A stretch of DNA of 64,000 bases, taken from assembly GCA_030407315.1 (NCBI GenBank), contig JALQPE010002818.1, positions 27,785 through 91,784 on the forward strand, in the 5' to 3' direction. Made by a program: the position numbers and the translations under genes. Shown piece after piece: positions 28,836 through 40,617 of this stretch (its first letter is position 1; every line of letters begins with the position of its first letter). The notes under the pieces were generated by a model. The model did no database searches, had not been told where the DNA came from, and was given only the letters and a program-made list of their open reading frames with translations. Source of the DNA: Asparagopsis taxiformis (lineage: Eukaryota; Rhodophyta; Florideophyceae; Bonnemaisoniales; Bonnemaisoniaceae).

Positions 28836-29636
28836 TCACTGCGCTCTTCCAGCCGAAGTGCTGACGCTAAAAATGCGCAAGCCACAGCAACTCGACGGCA
28901 GATAGCGCAAGCGGAGCAAATAACAAGTATGAAACTGCCCAATACTTTCTCTAGCAACGTCGAAACAAACATCTTCAATCGATAAATTGCGCCGCTCACC
29001 AATTCTCACCGTCGAGACATTCTCGACCACCAGCGTCGCATTCGTTGCGCTTTTCGCACGCAACATCTGCAAACTGAGCAATTTCAAATCCGATGCTGCA
29101 TCCGAAACACACTTGTGGTCCTTGAGCGTCATAACATCCAACGCCAAATCAGCAAACCCGTCCACATCGCACAGCTGGCACCGAACGGTCACACGTAAAC
29201 CACGCGCAAAACTGGTGACGTTCGTCCACAGAATCAGCGCGTTTTCAGGTAATGATGCTGCGTATCGTAGCGCCGACGTGCTTGCAGGCGTGATTATCCC
29301 TTGCGGACTGCTAATTGGCTCGACGCGAACCCCGTGTAGACAACAGACCATGCCTGTCAGAGAGCTTTTCGGCTCGAATTCATAGTGTGCCATGCCGTAT
29401 GTCGACATTTTCGGCGAGTGCATACTATCGTGTCCGCGGTTCACAACGGCGTCTAGTTTAGATGCACACTCATATTTGCCGAACAGCTGCGTCAGAAATC
29501 GCTCCGAGTTGAGTATGTTCGCCCATTGGTGGCATACTAAACTGGCGTGTAGGATGGTCTCGTCGTCGAGATTACTGAAGATTCGCGCCGTTACCTCTAC
29601 GGGCAGCTCGCCGATGTTGAAAGTCATGTGTGCCAA
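28836..29636 (-). CDS. F-box protein
   Basis: 266 residues. An F-box spans about residues 10-50 (GELPVEV, then DDETILHASLVCHQW, then ERFLTQLF), the segment that binds SKP1 in SCF ubiquitin ligases. The remaining 210 residues lack kelch, LRR or WD repeats, so the substrate domain is unknown. The start could be Met1 or Met4. The last 40 residues are less protein-like and a small intron near 28990 cannot be excluded, so the C-terminus is uncertain. It is transcribed in the same direction as the LPMO-like gene upstream, whose polyadenylation signal (29718-29724) is only about 80 bp from this start. Confidence 0.7.
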   Translation of the reverse strand: MAHMTFNIGELPVEVTARIFSNLDDETILHASLVCHQWANILNSERFLTQLFGKYECASKLDAVVNRGHDSMHSPKMSTYGMAHYEFEPKSSLTGMVCCLHGVRVEPISSPQGIITPASTSALRYAASLPENALILWTNVTSFARGLRVTVRCQLCDVDGFADLALDVMTLKDHKCVSDAASDLKLLSLQMLRAKSATNATLVVENVSTVRIGERRNLSIEDVCFDVARESIGQFHTCYLLRLRYLPSSCCGLRIFSVSTSAGRAQ

Positions 29637-29792
29637 GTGAGCTCAACTAAGATTAGACTGCAATCACAACACTGTGGAAGGCTGCAGCACACGTAACAGG
29701 TCGACACAAATTTCAGATTTTATTAAAAGTCGTCCCTGAGCAGTCAAGTCACGAACGCTGTGTTACTCGACTCATCACTGACCAATTGTCCA

Positions 29793-30554
29793 TCATTCCT
29801 CAAACGCCTGTTCGATCAGTCTCGACGTGATCAGTGCCGGTCGTGAACCCGAACTGAAATCTTTCGGCACCGCATAAAAGTACTTTCTCTTACAACCAAA
29901 GCGAACACAAGATCCAGCCTCCGTCATAGCTGTCTTACATTTTCCATTACGAATCGCCGGTTGCTCACCAGGTCCCGCCTCAAAGTACGGACGGAACGAG
30001 CTAGCAACTGGTCCTCCTCCTTGTATGCGGATATGTGAGCAAGAATACCAGTCGGGATGAAGGCCTCGTCCATGTTTCACTCCACCAAACCACACGAATC
30101 CAAGCAAATAATCGCCGTCAGGGAACACATCCGGGACCGTTATTTTTCGATCAAATGTGATTCTTCTACCGTCCGTTCCGCAATATTCCCCGCGTCTGCA
30201 TGTGCGCGCGCCCGATTCCCAGCATCCATACATGAATGCCAGCCGCTTGTGCCATGCGCGGTCCATACGCTTCGAAACTGGTACTAGCGCCAATCGCACC
30301 ATTCCCGCTCGATGAGAGTTGCGCACATATGTCACCGTCACTTGCTGTCCGCGAGCCCAGATCTGCGCCGGGTTTCTCGCCGTGTTCTGCATCCCTTTTT
30401 CGAGCACATCCGGGCACGCATTCGTGCACTGCGCTCCTCGGCAGTGCCGCGTTTTAAACACGCGACTGTAGGGCGCCGGCCTGGAGAGCGATGAATGTGC
30501 CGTGCAGCTGCAAATCAGGAGCAGTAGCACTATGGATGATATGTGTGCGTTCAT
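29793..30554 (-). CDS. Secreted LPMO-like protein A (putative copper oxidase on polysaccharide)
   Basis: 253 residues from the ATG at 30554; an ATG 33 bp upstream is in frame, but this one heads the signal peptide. Predicted cleavage after CSCTA leaves His20 as the first mature residue, the hallmark of lytic polysaccharide monooxygenases, whose N-terminal amine and His bind copper. A second His81 sits in YVRNSHRAG after a WARGQ strand, matching the second ligand of the histidine brace. Residues 150-180 (VWFGG, then DWYSCSHIRI) resemble the C-terminal strand that carries the axial aromatic; here it would be Trp169, where the paralog has Tyr. Ten or more cysteines are shared with the paralog at 33762. 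It belongs to no auxiliary-activity family I can name; AA10/AA15 are the nearest in motif style. A TATAAAAG lies at 30643-30650 and AATAAAA at 29718-29724. Confidence 0.6.
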   Translation of the reverse strand: MNAHISSIVLLLLICSCTAHSSLSRPAPYSRVFKTRHCRGAQCTNACPDVLEKGMQNTARNPAQIWARGQQVTVTYVRNSHRAGMVRLALVPVSKRMDRAWHKRLAFMYGCWESGARTCRRGEYCGTDGRRITFDRKITVPDVFPDGDYLLGFVWFGGVKHGRGLHPDWYSCSHIRIQGGGPVASSFRPYFEAGPGEQPAIRNGKCKTAMTEAGSCVRFGCKRKYFYAVPKDFSSGSRPALITSRLIEQAFEE

Positions 30555-30642
30555 TTTTGATGTCACAGTGGAAGTTGTTGCATACATTGACCTTGGTTGT
30601 TACGCAGGAGCTGGCAACGGACGGATGCACACTTCACACTTG

Positions 30643-30650
30643 CTTTTATA
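30643..30650 (-). promoter_or_regulatory. TATA box of LPMO-like gene A
   Basis: TATAAAAG on the minus strand, 89 bp before the chosen ATG (56 bp before the alternative one). Confidence 0.6.
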
Positions 30651-33600
30651 CTGCCATGCGTTGCATTGCATGGCCCGGGCCGTATCGGATTCGGCATGAA
30701 CGACTGGAAAGAACAGCGTACGTCTGGACACAATCATTGCTTCGAATAGACCAATGGATGTGTGTGCTCAAATAAGAGGTTGCGCTGTCGGGTTGAAACC
30801 ATGAACATCGGTGCGAAAAACTGCATAGGTTATCGTGATCGCATTTTCAAAAGGCCAATCGACAACTGCAAGCTTTGCTCTCGCAAACGACTGTTTGGAC
30901 AGGTAACCAGATATGCACTAATCAAAATTGCAATCGCACGGTTGCGCTCGTTCAACGTTCATTGCTTGGGATAGCTCTTCGGTCGTATAGTGTTCTCTGT
31001 GAATGGTTTGGATTGGAAGCAACGCGTGCTATGTAAAGTCGCTGCTCCACCTGCGCCTGCATGTGAGATTCTCGCCAGTTTCTCGCTTTGCATCAAGTGC
31101 CCATGTTCCAAGCATGGCAACATTCAATGGCTTTGAAGAGGTGCAACGTCTTGACACGCAAAACAACATGATGGCAACGCTGGCGATGACAGAAAATCTT
31201 TTCAACGTGGTTCGCTTATCATGAATCGTGATGAGAAATTATGAGCGTACGAATTGCTTCCATATGAGAAGGACATAAAGGCTGCCATCGCCTTACGTGG
31301 GCGGATATTAGATGGCTGGGTCGCTGAGCGCAAATTGATCTGAAGAATATTGCGACCCTGATACATCCTGGCGTGCAATAGTATACTTCTAACCTACACT
31401 CAGATCAACGAGCGAGAAACTCATACTCCATCAGCCGTCCCCCGCACGGAAATCATACGACTTTGTGCAGTTTCAAACGCGAACACCTAGAATGAATCAA
31501 GTACGTCTATAGTAAGATGGTAAGCAAAGCAAAGTGTACATGTCGTACTCGCTGTCAAGTCGTTCAGTTTTAACGTATATACCCAACATGTTTCTGATAT
31601 GGGGTGGATCTTCCAAGACCATTGCCATTCCACACGTATTCCTCCGGTGCGTCTCTTTGGACGACATGAGCTTCCAAAATTCGGCCGGTGCGCCCATTCA
31701 TTCGAATTCATTTTACGAGGACCATTTGTTTCAAAGCCGGTCGACAAGTCATGATAACTTGGCGGGTAGCATGAAATGTAATCTGCGACTACAAGCGCTG
31801 TGTTAGTGCCTTCCCAAGATCAACAACATTTCCGCCCAGCATGATGATACGTGTATCGCTTGCATCGAATTGATTACAAATTATGGCAACTTTTGCGCCA
31901 CTTGGCGCCAACTGCTTACCCCTGGTGAATTCTCTGCACGTGACAACATTTTAGGTCTAGTAAGGGGGTGCTGTCGTGATGAAAGCATGTCCGTCCGGTC
32001 TGTACCGTCTTCATCAATTTCTGGAATAAGAGTTTGCTGCACTCTACAAGTCATCCCAGTAGAAATGACGTACTGGGCAAGGGGGCGAAACCGGACCGTA
32101 TGAGTGGGCGTTGGCTGTGCTGATGTACGTTACATCTTGTCAACACCGCTCGATATCTCGCATGTTCAAGTACGTCTGCAATTTCAAATTGAGACATGTT
32201 GCACACTTATTGGGAACGACGGGGGACACTAGAACTTTTTTCTGGAATCTCAAGATTGAGTGTTTGAGGCGGTTCGATACTTGACAAAATGTTGGAAAGT
32301 ATTGCTCCGGGATGCGCCACCAAACCCCAGGCATCTCTATCTTTGGCAGAATATATTCTGTTGTACGTTTTTGAGCAGGCAATAGTTCCATCGAATAATT
32401 GTGTTGTTCTCCTACTTGTGCAAGTTGAATATATCATCGTCATTTCCAACCTTGTTGTCCCGTAACGGATATGACATCGTACCAGAATTAATTCAGTTCC
32501 ACCGAAGAGTGTAGTGAATTACGGTCGATGTCGAATACGTGCAAAGGGATAGGGAAAAGTAGGGTTCATTGGGCTGTTCTCAGAATTGCTTCCATCTCTA
32601 TGGTCCATCCGCACAGTTAAGGAGGAGATTCCAGTCGTATCTGCAAAGTACGTGGATATATGAATAGAGGTAGGTAAAGCGTAATCGTGCGAGGTGATGT
32701 CAGCTCTCAAGTGTGCGCAATTGTACAGCGGCTAGTCCGTGTAGTTGGTTCGAAGTGGGCAAAAGCATGGATGAACGGGCCAAAAGATCGAACCAGGTAG
32801 TACTATCAAATTGTGGGAGAAGGAGAAATATGAACAATTACACTTTGGGTACGTTGCGAAGAGATGAATTTGCTGGGGAGGTCAGCTATCGACAGCCACA
32901 ACTAGGAGCGAAAGCCGACTATCGGTTTCTACTTTTTATAAGCGCAGTGGGTGGTGGTGGTGCTGGTGCGACGGGCTCAACGTGTCAGTAGTCTCGAATG
33001 CTGGAGAGCAAGTGGAACGGACGGCGTTACGAATAGCCCCCGAGAGCGCGTGCACGTGGAGTTGCTTCCTCCCTTCCACGAGAAGGCTTAAAAATAGATA
33101 ATTCTGCTGACGAGAAACGAAATGACACCACAGATGTACGCGTAATTGGTACAACAAATGCCACATGAGAGCAGAGCAGGCAACACGTTCGACTTTAAGA
33201 GTCGACTCAATGTGATTGTATCAGAACGTTCCCGTCTGAGTGCGAAGATACGTGTCATTCCCAGGCACCAAGCATCCATACCGCATCACGGTGCGTTATA
33301 TTATGAACGCTGTTCTGGTTCGATAAACGAGCCTACGAACTTGCTATAACATTATACAGCCTGCTGCAACCCTGAACTGGGCGCCTCTGTTAGTGTCATT
33401 GTCGCTAAGAACGTATCCCCCCATACAAGGGCTCGTACATCGTCAGCATGGTCAAACAGACAGTTGTGACACCATCTGTATGATATACCTCGTAGACAAT
33501 TCCTGTACAAGCGGCCACGACCGAACCACGTACCTTTCGTGCACCATTGTACAGTTCTCGTCTGGAGGGTTTCTTCCTTTACTGTCCATTTAAGAGAGCG

Positions 33601-33761
33601 GCATGTCGCTAGTGATCTGTCCTTACCTCCAACAACCAGAACAATCATCCTTCCGCCATCACCACACTGCAGATAGAACACGCACAAACCATTCTCAAAA
33701 CACTCCGAGCACTACGTTTAAACAATTCTACTGCTGGAACGGTTGAATCAACATTTCAATC
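30651..33761. other. Divergent 3.1-kb intergenic region between the two LPMO-like genes
   Basis: Scattered short frames, none with a domain or good start context. It may contain shared regulatory sequence because the two paralogs point away from each other. Confidence 0.4.
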
Positions 33762-34529
33762 ATGACTTTCGCACTTCTCAAGGTTGCAGTTGTGATCGCC
33801 ATTCTGGCCACAGTGAGCGGACACACGTATCTGACGAATCCAGCTGCTTTCAACTTCACTTTCCGCACATTCCATTGCAAGGGAGATCAGTGCACCAACG
33901 CATGCCCGGACATTCTTCGAAGAGCAAGGAATTCTCCAGATCGCCCTGCAAAGATTTGGAGGCGAGGTGAGGAGGTCACGATTACATACACGCGGAATAC
34001 GCATCGAGGTGGCTTCTTGCGCTTGTCACTAGTACCAGTCCAAGTGATGCAAAGCAGAGAATGGCACGAGAGATTGACAATCATGCATGGGTGCTGGGAA
34101 TCAGGAGAGCGTGTGTGCCGTCGACGCGAAGAGTGCGGTACGGACATGAGAAGAGTTACATTCGACCGGAAGATCAAGATACCGGACGTGTTCCCGAACG
34201 GAAACTATGTACTCGGCATGGTGTGGTATGGTGGTGTGAAAAGGCGACGTGGACTGTACCCAGACTACTACTCATGCTCACACGTGCGAATCGAGGGGGG
34301 AAGGCTTGGTGATTTCTACAGACCATACTTCGAACCTGGGCAATCGGAAAATAGAGCCGCCATATTCAGGGGTCGGTGTGCTGCAGCTGTTGACAAAATC
34401 GGTCCATGCAACATAAACGGCTGCCGGGAACGGATGGGCTCTTATAAGATTCCAAGAGCATTCCAAAATGGTGCCAGGCCAGACGGGTATAGGACGCAAA
34501 CAATCCAGAACGCTATGAGAATGAACTGA
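33762..34529 (+). CDS. Secreted LPMO-like protein B
   Basis: 255 residues with a signal peptide ending TVSG, which exposes His21 (HTYLTNP, the H-x-x-x-x-P start common in LPMOs) as the mature N-terminus. The second candidate copper ligand is His81 in YTRNTHRGG. Tyr169-Tyr170 in DYYSCSHV could supply the axial Tyr. About half the residues match protein A, including CTNACPD, HGCWESG (YGCWESG in A), FDRKI and PDVFP, and the cysteines. If the assignment is right it would use copper and hydrogen peroxide or oxygen to cleave a crystalline polysaccharide outside the cell; substrate unknown. It diverges from protein A across 3.2 kb. An AATAAA at 34616-34621 marks the 3' end. Confidence 0.62.
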   Translation: MTFALLKVAVVIAILATVSGHTYLTNPAAFNFTFRTFHCKGDQCTNACPDILRRARNSPDRPAKIWRRGEEVTITYTRNTHRGGFLRLSLVPVQVMQSREWHERLTIMHGCWESGERVCRRREECGTDMRRVTFDRKIKIPDVFPNGNYVLGMVWYGGVKRRRGLYPDYYSCSHVRIEGGRLGDFYRPYFEPGQSENRAAIFRGRCAAAVDKIGPCNINGCRERMGSYKIPRAFQNGARPDGYRTQTIQNAMRMN

Positions 34530-34621
34530 ATCGAAAGAAATATTTAGGTGCTCATTGGACAAGACTAAGCGGGAACATTCGCATGTGATTTTATAGAAGA
34601 CAGCAACTAGAAGTCAATAAA

Positions 34622-37600
34622 CAGAAGAGGTACCACTGATGGTATGGTAGGACTGTGCATGGAGTGCATTGGTCTTTTTTTCGTCATTGGAGAATACGTT
34701 GTGCCGGCTGCAGAGCTTCAGAGATGTTGAGGGGAGAGAAGTGTGCTGTGTGCAGGTGACAGAACTTACTATTATGAGCCGCGTGAACGAAATTGGCGGA
34801 TAATTAGCAAGGCCATAGACAAGCGGTCAGGGGGACTGCACACTGAAAAGCGATAGAAACATGTCGACAATTCATCATTACAGAACAATCTCAAGCGAGG
34901 CCCAATTTGAATGGACCGTAGAGCGTGCGAAATCAGGGGAAGAATTCACATAGTCATCTCGGCACATCTGCCTTGTACGTGGCACCGAACAACGCCATGC
35001 GGTGCGGCTCATACCATACCATTCCATCTACTCGTCGCACAGGAATCGCTCGCTGACCATTACTCGATTTTGTCCCACGCCGGCCTGACAATCCGGCCAT
35101 GCTGGCTGCAGAACAATTCACGTCCATTTCCACACACTCACAGCTGCACACTTCGAGAGGTGGAATCATTCTTGCAATACAACAATTCGTGGCGCTCCAG
35201 TTTTTCGCGATACGTCAGCGAGTGCACGCCCCATCCGCATAGTTTTGCGAGTGATGCTGCAGCATTGTGCTCTACACTTATCATTCCTCAAGGGGAAATG
35301 GAGAGGCTACAAACGCGTTTAATGCTTCTCGTTTTATGACGTTCTTCATCCGAGCTACACGTGGATGGCTCTCATTCAAATTTCACAACCGCGGTGGTTC
35401 TTCAACTTCGATATTATTCCAGAACGACTGCACAATTGGTCCATGGCCTCCGTACAAGCCTCTGGGGAGAACTGAGCGATTTTACAGGAAAATTCCTGCA
35501 CAAGCTGAAGCGGTGTATGTACGCTATGTATTACCCCATTGATGTTGCTAGATCATTATGCTCGCTGATCCGTCACGCAGCTGCTATCAGCATATTAACC
35601 TGTAAAAGACGTCCACAGATCAGCAGATATTGCACTACATTTACAGCTCATACACACTACCAGCTAAACGGAGGTGATGAAGGATTGCTTTCTATTACAA
35701 ATGTTGCAAATGTCGAGACCGTTCCCAATCTCATAGTATCGAAACCTAGCTAGCGCTCGAATTTTAGGTAAAAATGGGCCTGGAGAACGTAATAAGGTCA
35801 AGGTAACCTTTGAGCCAGATGCAATTCATGAGAATATGCTGCCAACGTTACTGCTTGGCAAGGTGTATCGTTTTATATCAATTTCCTCATTTAGAATGCC
35901 GAGACCAGAGCTTTCTTGCATTTATATGAGATTGACACATCTTTGCGGTGGCCTTGCAGAAGTGAAGTCCTAAATCTTGCAAGAGCTTTTCAATCATTCT
36001 AAAATCTCTCCCTATCAGGTGTTAATGTGTTGTTTACATCGAACAAGAAGCAAATACAGAGCCTCACGCAATTCCTCGGGAGAATAGTGTCGAACCGAGA
36101 CTGCATATGACAAGATCGGAGTTTATCCTGTTCACTATAGGCGTTTTTTCGATATATTATTGCAATACTGAAGTTTCGGTTGCTCAACATGAGCAATTCT
36201 GGTGTTGGAGATAGATTTGACGACAAATTTGTACTTCTTTTCGGCAGTCCAAAACTTTCAACAGTTTTCTGGATGACCACGCGTCATTTCGGGATAACAG
36301 TTTTCTGCTCTGCACGAGCTGTGTTGACCATATGGTACGTCTCTGAAAGATGGACTTACATTGTGCACCAATTACCAGAAAAACAGATCTCTTGATAACA
36401 ATGACAGAATCCATTTGTTCCTTCCCATACACTGGGAGAGGTAATTGTTTTGCGCGACATGGTCCTTGGAGTATATTTGAATTGAAGACATGCTTTCCTC
36501 ATTCAATATGTAGAATCCTGCCGTTCATACTTATGCTCTTCACAAATCAAATTTAGGTGAATTTTTCCGCCCGGAGAGCAGACAAGGCAAAACATCCAGT
36601 CATGATAAAGGCAGTTTGGTGTGTCCGCCACGGGCTACTTTCCATTTTAGAACGGTGCGGAGAATTTGCAACGGTAAACTAATTCGTCTTAAACACGTGA
36701 CTACTTCTACCACTATGGCTCCGTTATTTTGAAGGCACAAACTTGTACTGGTAGAGTGGACAGGAGATGAATACGATGATGGCATTCATATATCACATGT
36801 AGACTACAGATATAGAAAACTGGCAAGAAATCCAGCTCCAGATGAAGAGGCAAACTGAAAAGTCGGATCGAGAATGATGTAACATACGACTGTATGGAAA
36901 ATAACTTGTTACTTGACATGTCACACAGTAACCAACTTCCAGGTGAGCAGCTAAAATAATTTGTCTGAAAGTATTCCCGATATAGACGGTTAGATGATGT
37001 CTCGAGTTTCCCCGTGCCGACGCAAAGCGAGACTTGAGAATTTTGTTTTGAATGTGCAGACGGTGTCCGTGATTGTGAGGATAAAAGTCTCCGTGGAGAG
37101 GCTTAAAGTTGGGAGACTTCCATAGCTAAGAAGCTTCAGATGTTTCAAATCCGTGTCTGTAGATTTGGTATTTTACGGAGCGGAGTGATTTTACGTTGCG
37201 GTGTACGGTAGAAGGATACAGGAACATTTATGCTTCCTTGGCAGAATGGAATAGCACTTTGCGCAGTTTGTATAAGTTATGTGTCATGACAAATTTGTCT
37301 GGTTCGAATTAAACACACTCTTCCGAGATGATTCGTGACTTATGTCCATGCGATCCATAAGCGAGATGAATCGCGCAATCGAACCCATATATCGTGCAGC
37401 CAAATCGCCAATTATTCCGCGAGGTGAATAACAAGGAGGTAGTTCCAACAAGTGTTACTTTAGACACTCGCACGGGGTAGTTGCTCTCATGAGTTTACCG
37501 AACTAGCTCGGGATGCGATCATCTCATGGAAAATGTTGCTTCCAAATTCACTATGGACACACGAGTTAAACAGTGTAACCTATATTTGAATCGTATCGAG

Positions 37601-37961
37601 ACAACCAACTTGCACTCATTTGATGCTACAGCAGCCGAGAAAAAGCCACTCTTTGCCAAACAGCGGACTTGAGATGCACTGTCGCTAGCCAGTAGTTCCC
37701 CATGATGTTTGGAATAGCGAGGTGTATGTCTTGTGCTGTTGACTTGGCATTGATCGTGGGTACGGAAGTCGAAGGATTCCTTTCGATAAAAAACGGTTCC
37801 ATACAACTCTCCAAGCCCAATAATGCAATCTAGTGCAAGGGCAACTTCCAAAATCCGCCAATATGTGGGAGACTACTCAATGAGTAAACGATGTGATACC
37901 ATCAGCTCCACCAATCAGCGCCTAATGCAATCGGTTACTCATTGTCAATTGGCAATAAATT
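34622..37961. other. 3.3-kb region with no gene seen
   Basis: AT-richer than its surroundings. Several frames of 60-140 codons on both strands, none with a domain, repeat or signal peptide that I can defend. Confidence 0.4.
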
Positions 37962-39629
37962 CTAGTCCGAAACTCTCCCCTGCTCTCGCAGCATATCCAC
38001 AGTTTCCTCAAGCATGGTCGCAGCATCAATAGTAGCTCGAAGTCGCATGCTCATAAGAAACGCACCGGAGAGTCTTCGATGTAGTGAATATGCTTCTTTC
38101 GGCGGTGGAGTCAAACGGTATTGCAACATAACTTTCCCAAATTTGGCGGCTCGGGCGGGAATGTCATTCTTATCAAAATTATAACCACCAACGTTATCCT
38201 CATGGAACGGCTCCCCAACTGCAAAGGAAGCTTTAACATGCGCGGCTAGCATCTCTCGACTTTCCTCACCTGTCAGGAACCCGAGCGAAACAGAGTGGTC
38301 AATCACTGCCTGATGGTCACGAGCGGCACAGGCACGGATCAATGCCAGATATTTCATAAGAAAGGCTTCATCATAAGCTCGTGCCGCACCAAAGTCTACG
38401 AGATTAATACGTCCGGTAGCTTCATCAAAGAGATAGTTTGAAAAATTTGGATCGCTTTGCTGAAAACCAAATACAAACAGTTCAGCGAGCGTGAGACGTA
38501 GCAAATTGGTCGCCACGTAGTTGCGCAGTTGGAGCGATGAGTTTGCGATGCGATCTACTGGTACACCAGCGACATATTCCGATGTGAGAACTTGTTTCGT
38601 TGAGAGGTTATCGTAGACATATGGTACGTAGAACTGATCACGTAGAGGAGACGACTGGATCAGCTGACGATACTTTGCTTGATTCGCAGCTTCAATCTCG
38701 TAATCGCATTCTCTCTTTAGTTCTTCTTCTGCGGCAGCCAATGCTTCGTCGAGAAAGAAGCTATCAGGGACGAAGTTTCCCACGGTGACAAGACGTTTCA
38801 AATTATTCAAATCTGAGGTAATCGATCTGGCGACACCGGGATATTGAATCTTCATCACAACATGTTTCTGCACGCCGTCCTCAAGCAGGGTGGCACGATG
38901 CACCTGGCCGATACTAGCGGCGGCGATAGGTGTTTCTGAAAACTGCTCAATGGTCGAGCTAGAACGCCAATCGGGTCCAAATTCGCGTTGCATAACAGTA
39001 TGCAATTGAGCAGCCGGCATGAAATCAGCACCCTGTCTGACGCGCTCCAAGGCTTGAATGAGAACGGGCGGGATGACATTGTCGTCCTGAATCGATAGCA
39101 TTTGGCCCAATTTCAACGCGGCGCCGCGCATGCGGGACAGTGAGGACGCAAGACGCTGAGCATTGGCATCGGACAGAAAGGCACTAGCGGCTTGCGACGT
39201 CGAAGGGGTGGAAATTCCAACTGCTCTCCGCGCAGATTCTGCTGCTGCACCAGCTGCAAGTTGGAGCCCGAGACTGCTGAAGGCCATTACGCGGGATATC
39301 GGCGATTCTGGCACGCGACGCTCACGCATCTGATAGTGTGGTTTCGGGGCGGACTGGGCATTTGTGGAAGACGAATCGGGCATGGATGAGGGCGGTGGTG
39401 GCGAAGACGGTGGTTGTGACGGGGGAGAGGGGGATGTATCGGCCGGAGATGCGGATGGTGGCGGCTTGGGGCGCGTTTCATCAGAGGGTGGTTTACATGT
39501 ACGCGGCATGACAACTGCCCGGAGTAGTACGGAATGTAAGACGCGGATTTGGGCCAATTCTTCTGTTTGCGCGCGCATTACGGCCGCAAGACCGCGCGCT
39601 ACGCGGAGAAGATCTGGAAGATTTGACAT
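37962..39629 (-). CDS. COQ8: ABC1/ADCK-family atypical kinase, COQ8-like
   Basis: 555 residues. The N-terminal 110 include a Pro/Ser-rich stretch (50-100) after a possible organelle-targeting sequence. The kinase-like core has every hallmark of the UbiB/COQ8 family: KxGQ (Lys173 to Gln176) in ALKLGQMLSIQDD, the Ala-rich nucleotide loop AAASIGQVH (236-244), Lys260 in VMKIQYPG, ELKRECDYE (303-311), QSDPNFSN (391-398) and DFGAAR (412-417). In yeast and animals COQ8 acts as an ATPase supporting coenzyme Q assembly at the inner mitochondrial membrane; the same job is likely here. Plastid ABC1 kinases are the alternative, but QxDPNxxNxL and DFGA(A/S)R favour the mitochondrial COQ8 group. No intron, no clear TATA box. 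Confidence 0.9.
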   Translation of the reverse strand: MSNLPDLLRVARGLAAVMRAQTEELAQIRVLHSVLLRAVVMPRTCKPPSDETRPKPPPSASPADTSPSPPSQPPSSPPPPSSMPDSSSTNAQSAPKPHYQMRERRVPESPISRVMAFSSLGLQLAAGAAAESARRAVGISTPSTSQAASAFLSDANAQRLASSLSRMRGAALKLGQMLSIQDDNVIPPVLIQALERVRQGADFMPAAQLHTVMQREFGPDWRSSSTIEQFSETPIAAASIGQVHRATLLEDGVQKHVVMKIQYPGVARSITSDLNNLKRLVTVGNFVPDSFFLDEALAAAEEELKRECDYEIEAANQAKYRQLIQSSPLRDQFYVPYVYDNLSTKQVLTSEYVAGVPVDRIANSSLQLRNYVATNLLRLTLAELFVFGFQQSDPNFSNYLFDEATGRINLVDFGAARAYDEAFLMKYLALIRACAARDHQAVIDHSVSLGFLTGEESREMLAAHVKASFAVGEPFHEDNVGGYNFDKNDIPARAAKFGKVMLQYRLTPPPKEAYSLHRRLSGAFLMSMRLRATIDAATMLEETVDMLREQGRVSD

Positions 39630-40545
39630 GGTCGATCTTGAGCGGATGTGTGGGCGAGGGGGACGAAACGGGAACTCGTCAGTAGATGATGATGACGAGC
39701 GTTTGAGATGGGTGAAAAGTAGAATTATTTTTTGAAAACAGGGTATTTTAAAAGTTTTAAAGTTTTCTGACTATGTTTCAGCGAAATTAAGCAATATACA
39801 GGTCACGGCATAGCATGTAAGATATCCACTGCTCATAACATCGCACTCGTCCTCTTGTTGAAATTGCGCCAGAGGCAACGTCACGAAAATATATGCGTTG
39901 CTGTTTTTATCTGAAAACAGATGTACCCTCAAGGGTACAGTATACGCCGCCATTGTCCTGTAAATTTGAGATCTGTTTACAAAATAACTACAATATCTAT
40001 ATTTTGCAACTGTATCTTTTCTTGCGAAAGAAAGAAAAACGTGACAGGCTCAACGCAGTTGAGGACCATTACCTTGCTATTCTTGTTTCAGCTTCATACA
40101 TGGCAACAATGTCATTAAAATGCACAGACAATCCTCATATAGGAGCATTTTGAGTCATGCTCACAATGTGCTGGATGCGAGGCACACCACTATCGCCAGC
40201 TCATACGACCCATTGGAATATCTTTTCACCGCTCTAAATGGCTCACATAGAGTGCACAGCCCTGTACGATTAGTCGACATGGAAAAATACCATTTTGCCA
40301 TCGAGGGTGTCCCCACATTGCAACAATGCTACCTCACTACTTGCGCACAAGCATCATTGCGGTAACGAGTGAGTCATTGCGCTGCTTATTCTTCCACAAG
40401 CAAAAGAGAGTAGACGCCATTGCAAGTATCGACTGCTCTCATAAATCTCTCGTACCTCACAAATATCCAGACCCTGATAGTTACAAAAATGGTCCATTGG
40501 AGTAAGTACTTCATACACCTTGCATCCAACACTACTGATGTAGTC
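39630..40545. other. Intergenic, no gene seen
   Basis: Lies between divergent COQ8-like and protease genes. Contains AT-rich stretches near 39720-39780. Confidence 0.4.
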
Positions 40546-40553
40546 TTTATAAA
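40546..40553 (+). promoter_or_regulatory. TATA box of the trypsin-like protease gene
   Basis: TTTATAAA, 65 bp upstream of the ATG at 40618. It rules against the longer frame starting at 40420. Confidence 0.6.
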
Positions 40554-40617
40554 CTCCAACACCCATCCAACACCGTTCCCAACGACCTCCACATCCGCAT
40601 TACCCACCATCTTCAAA

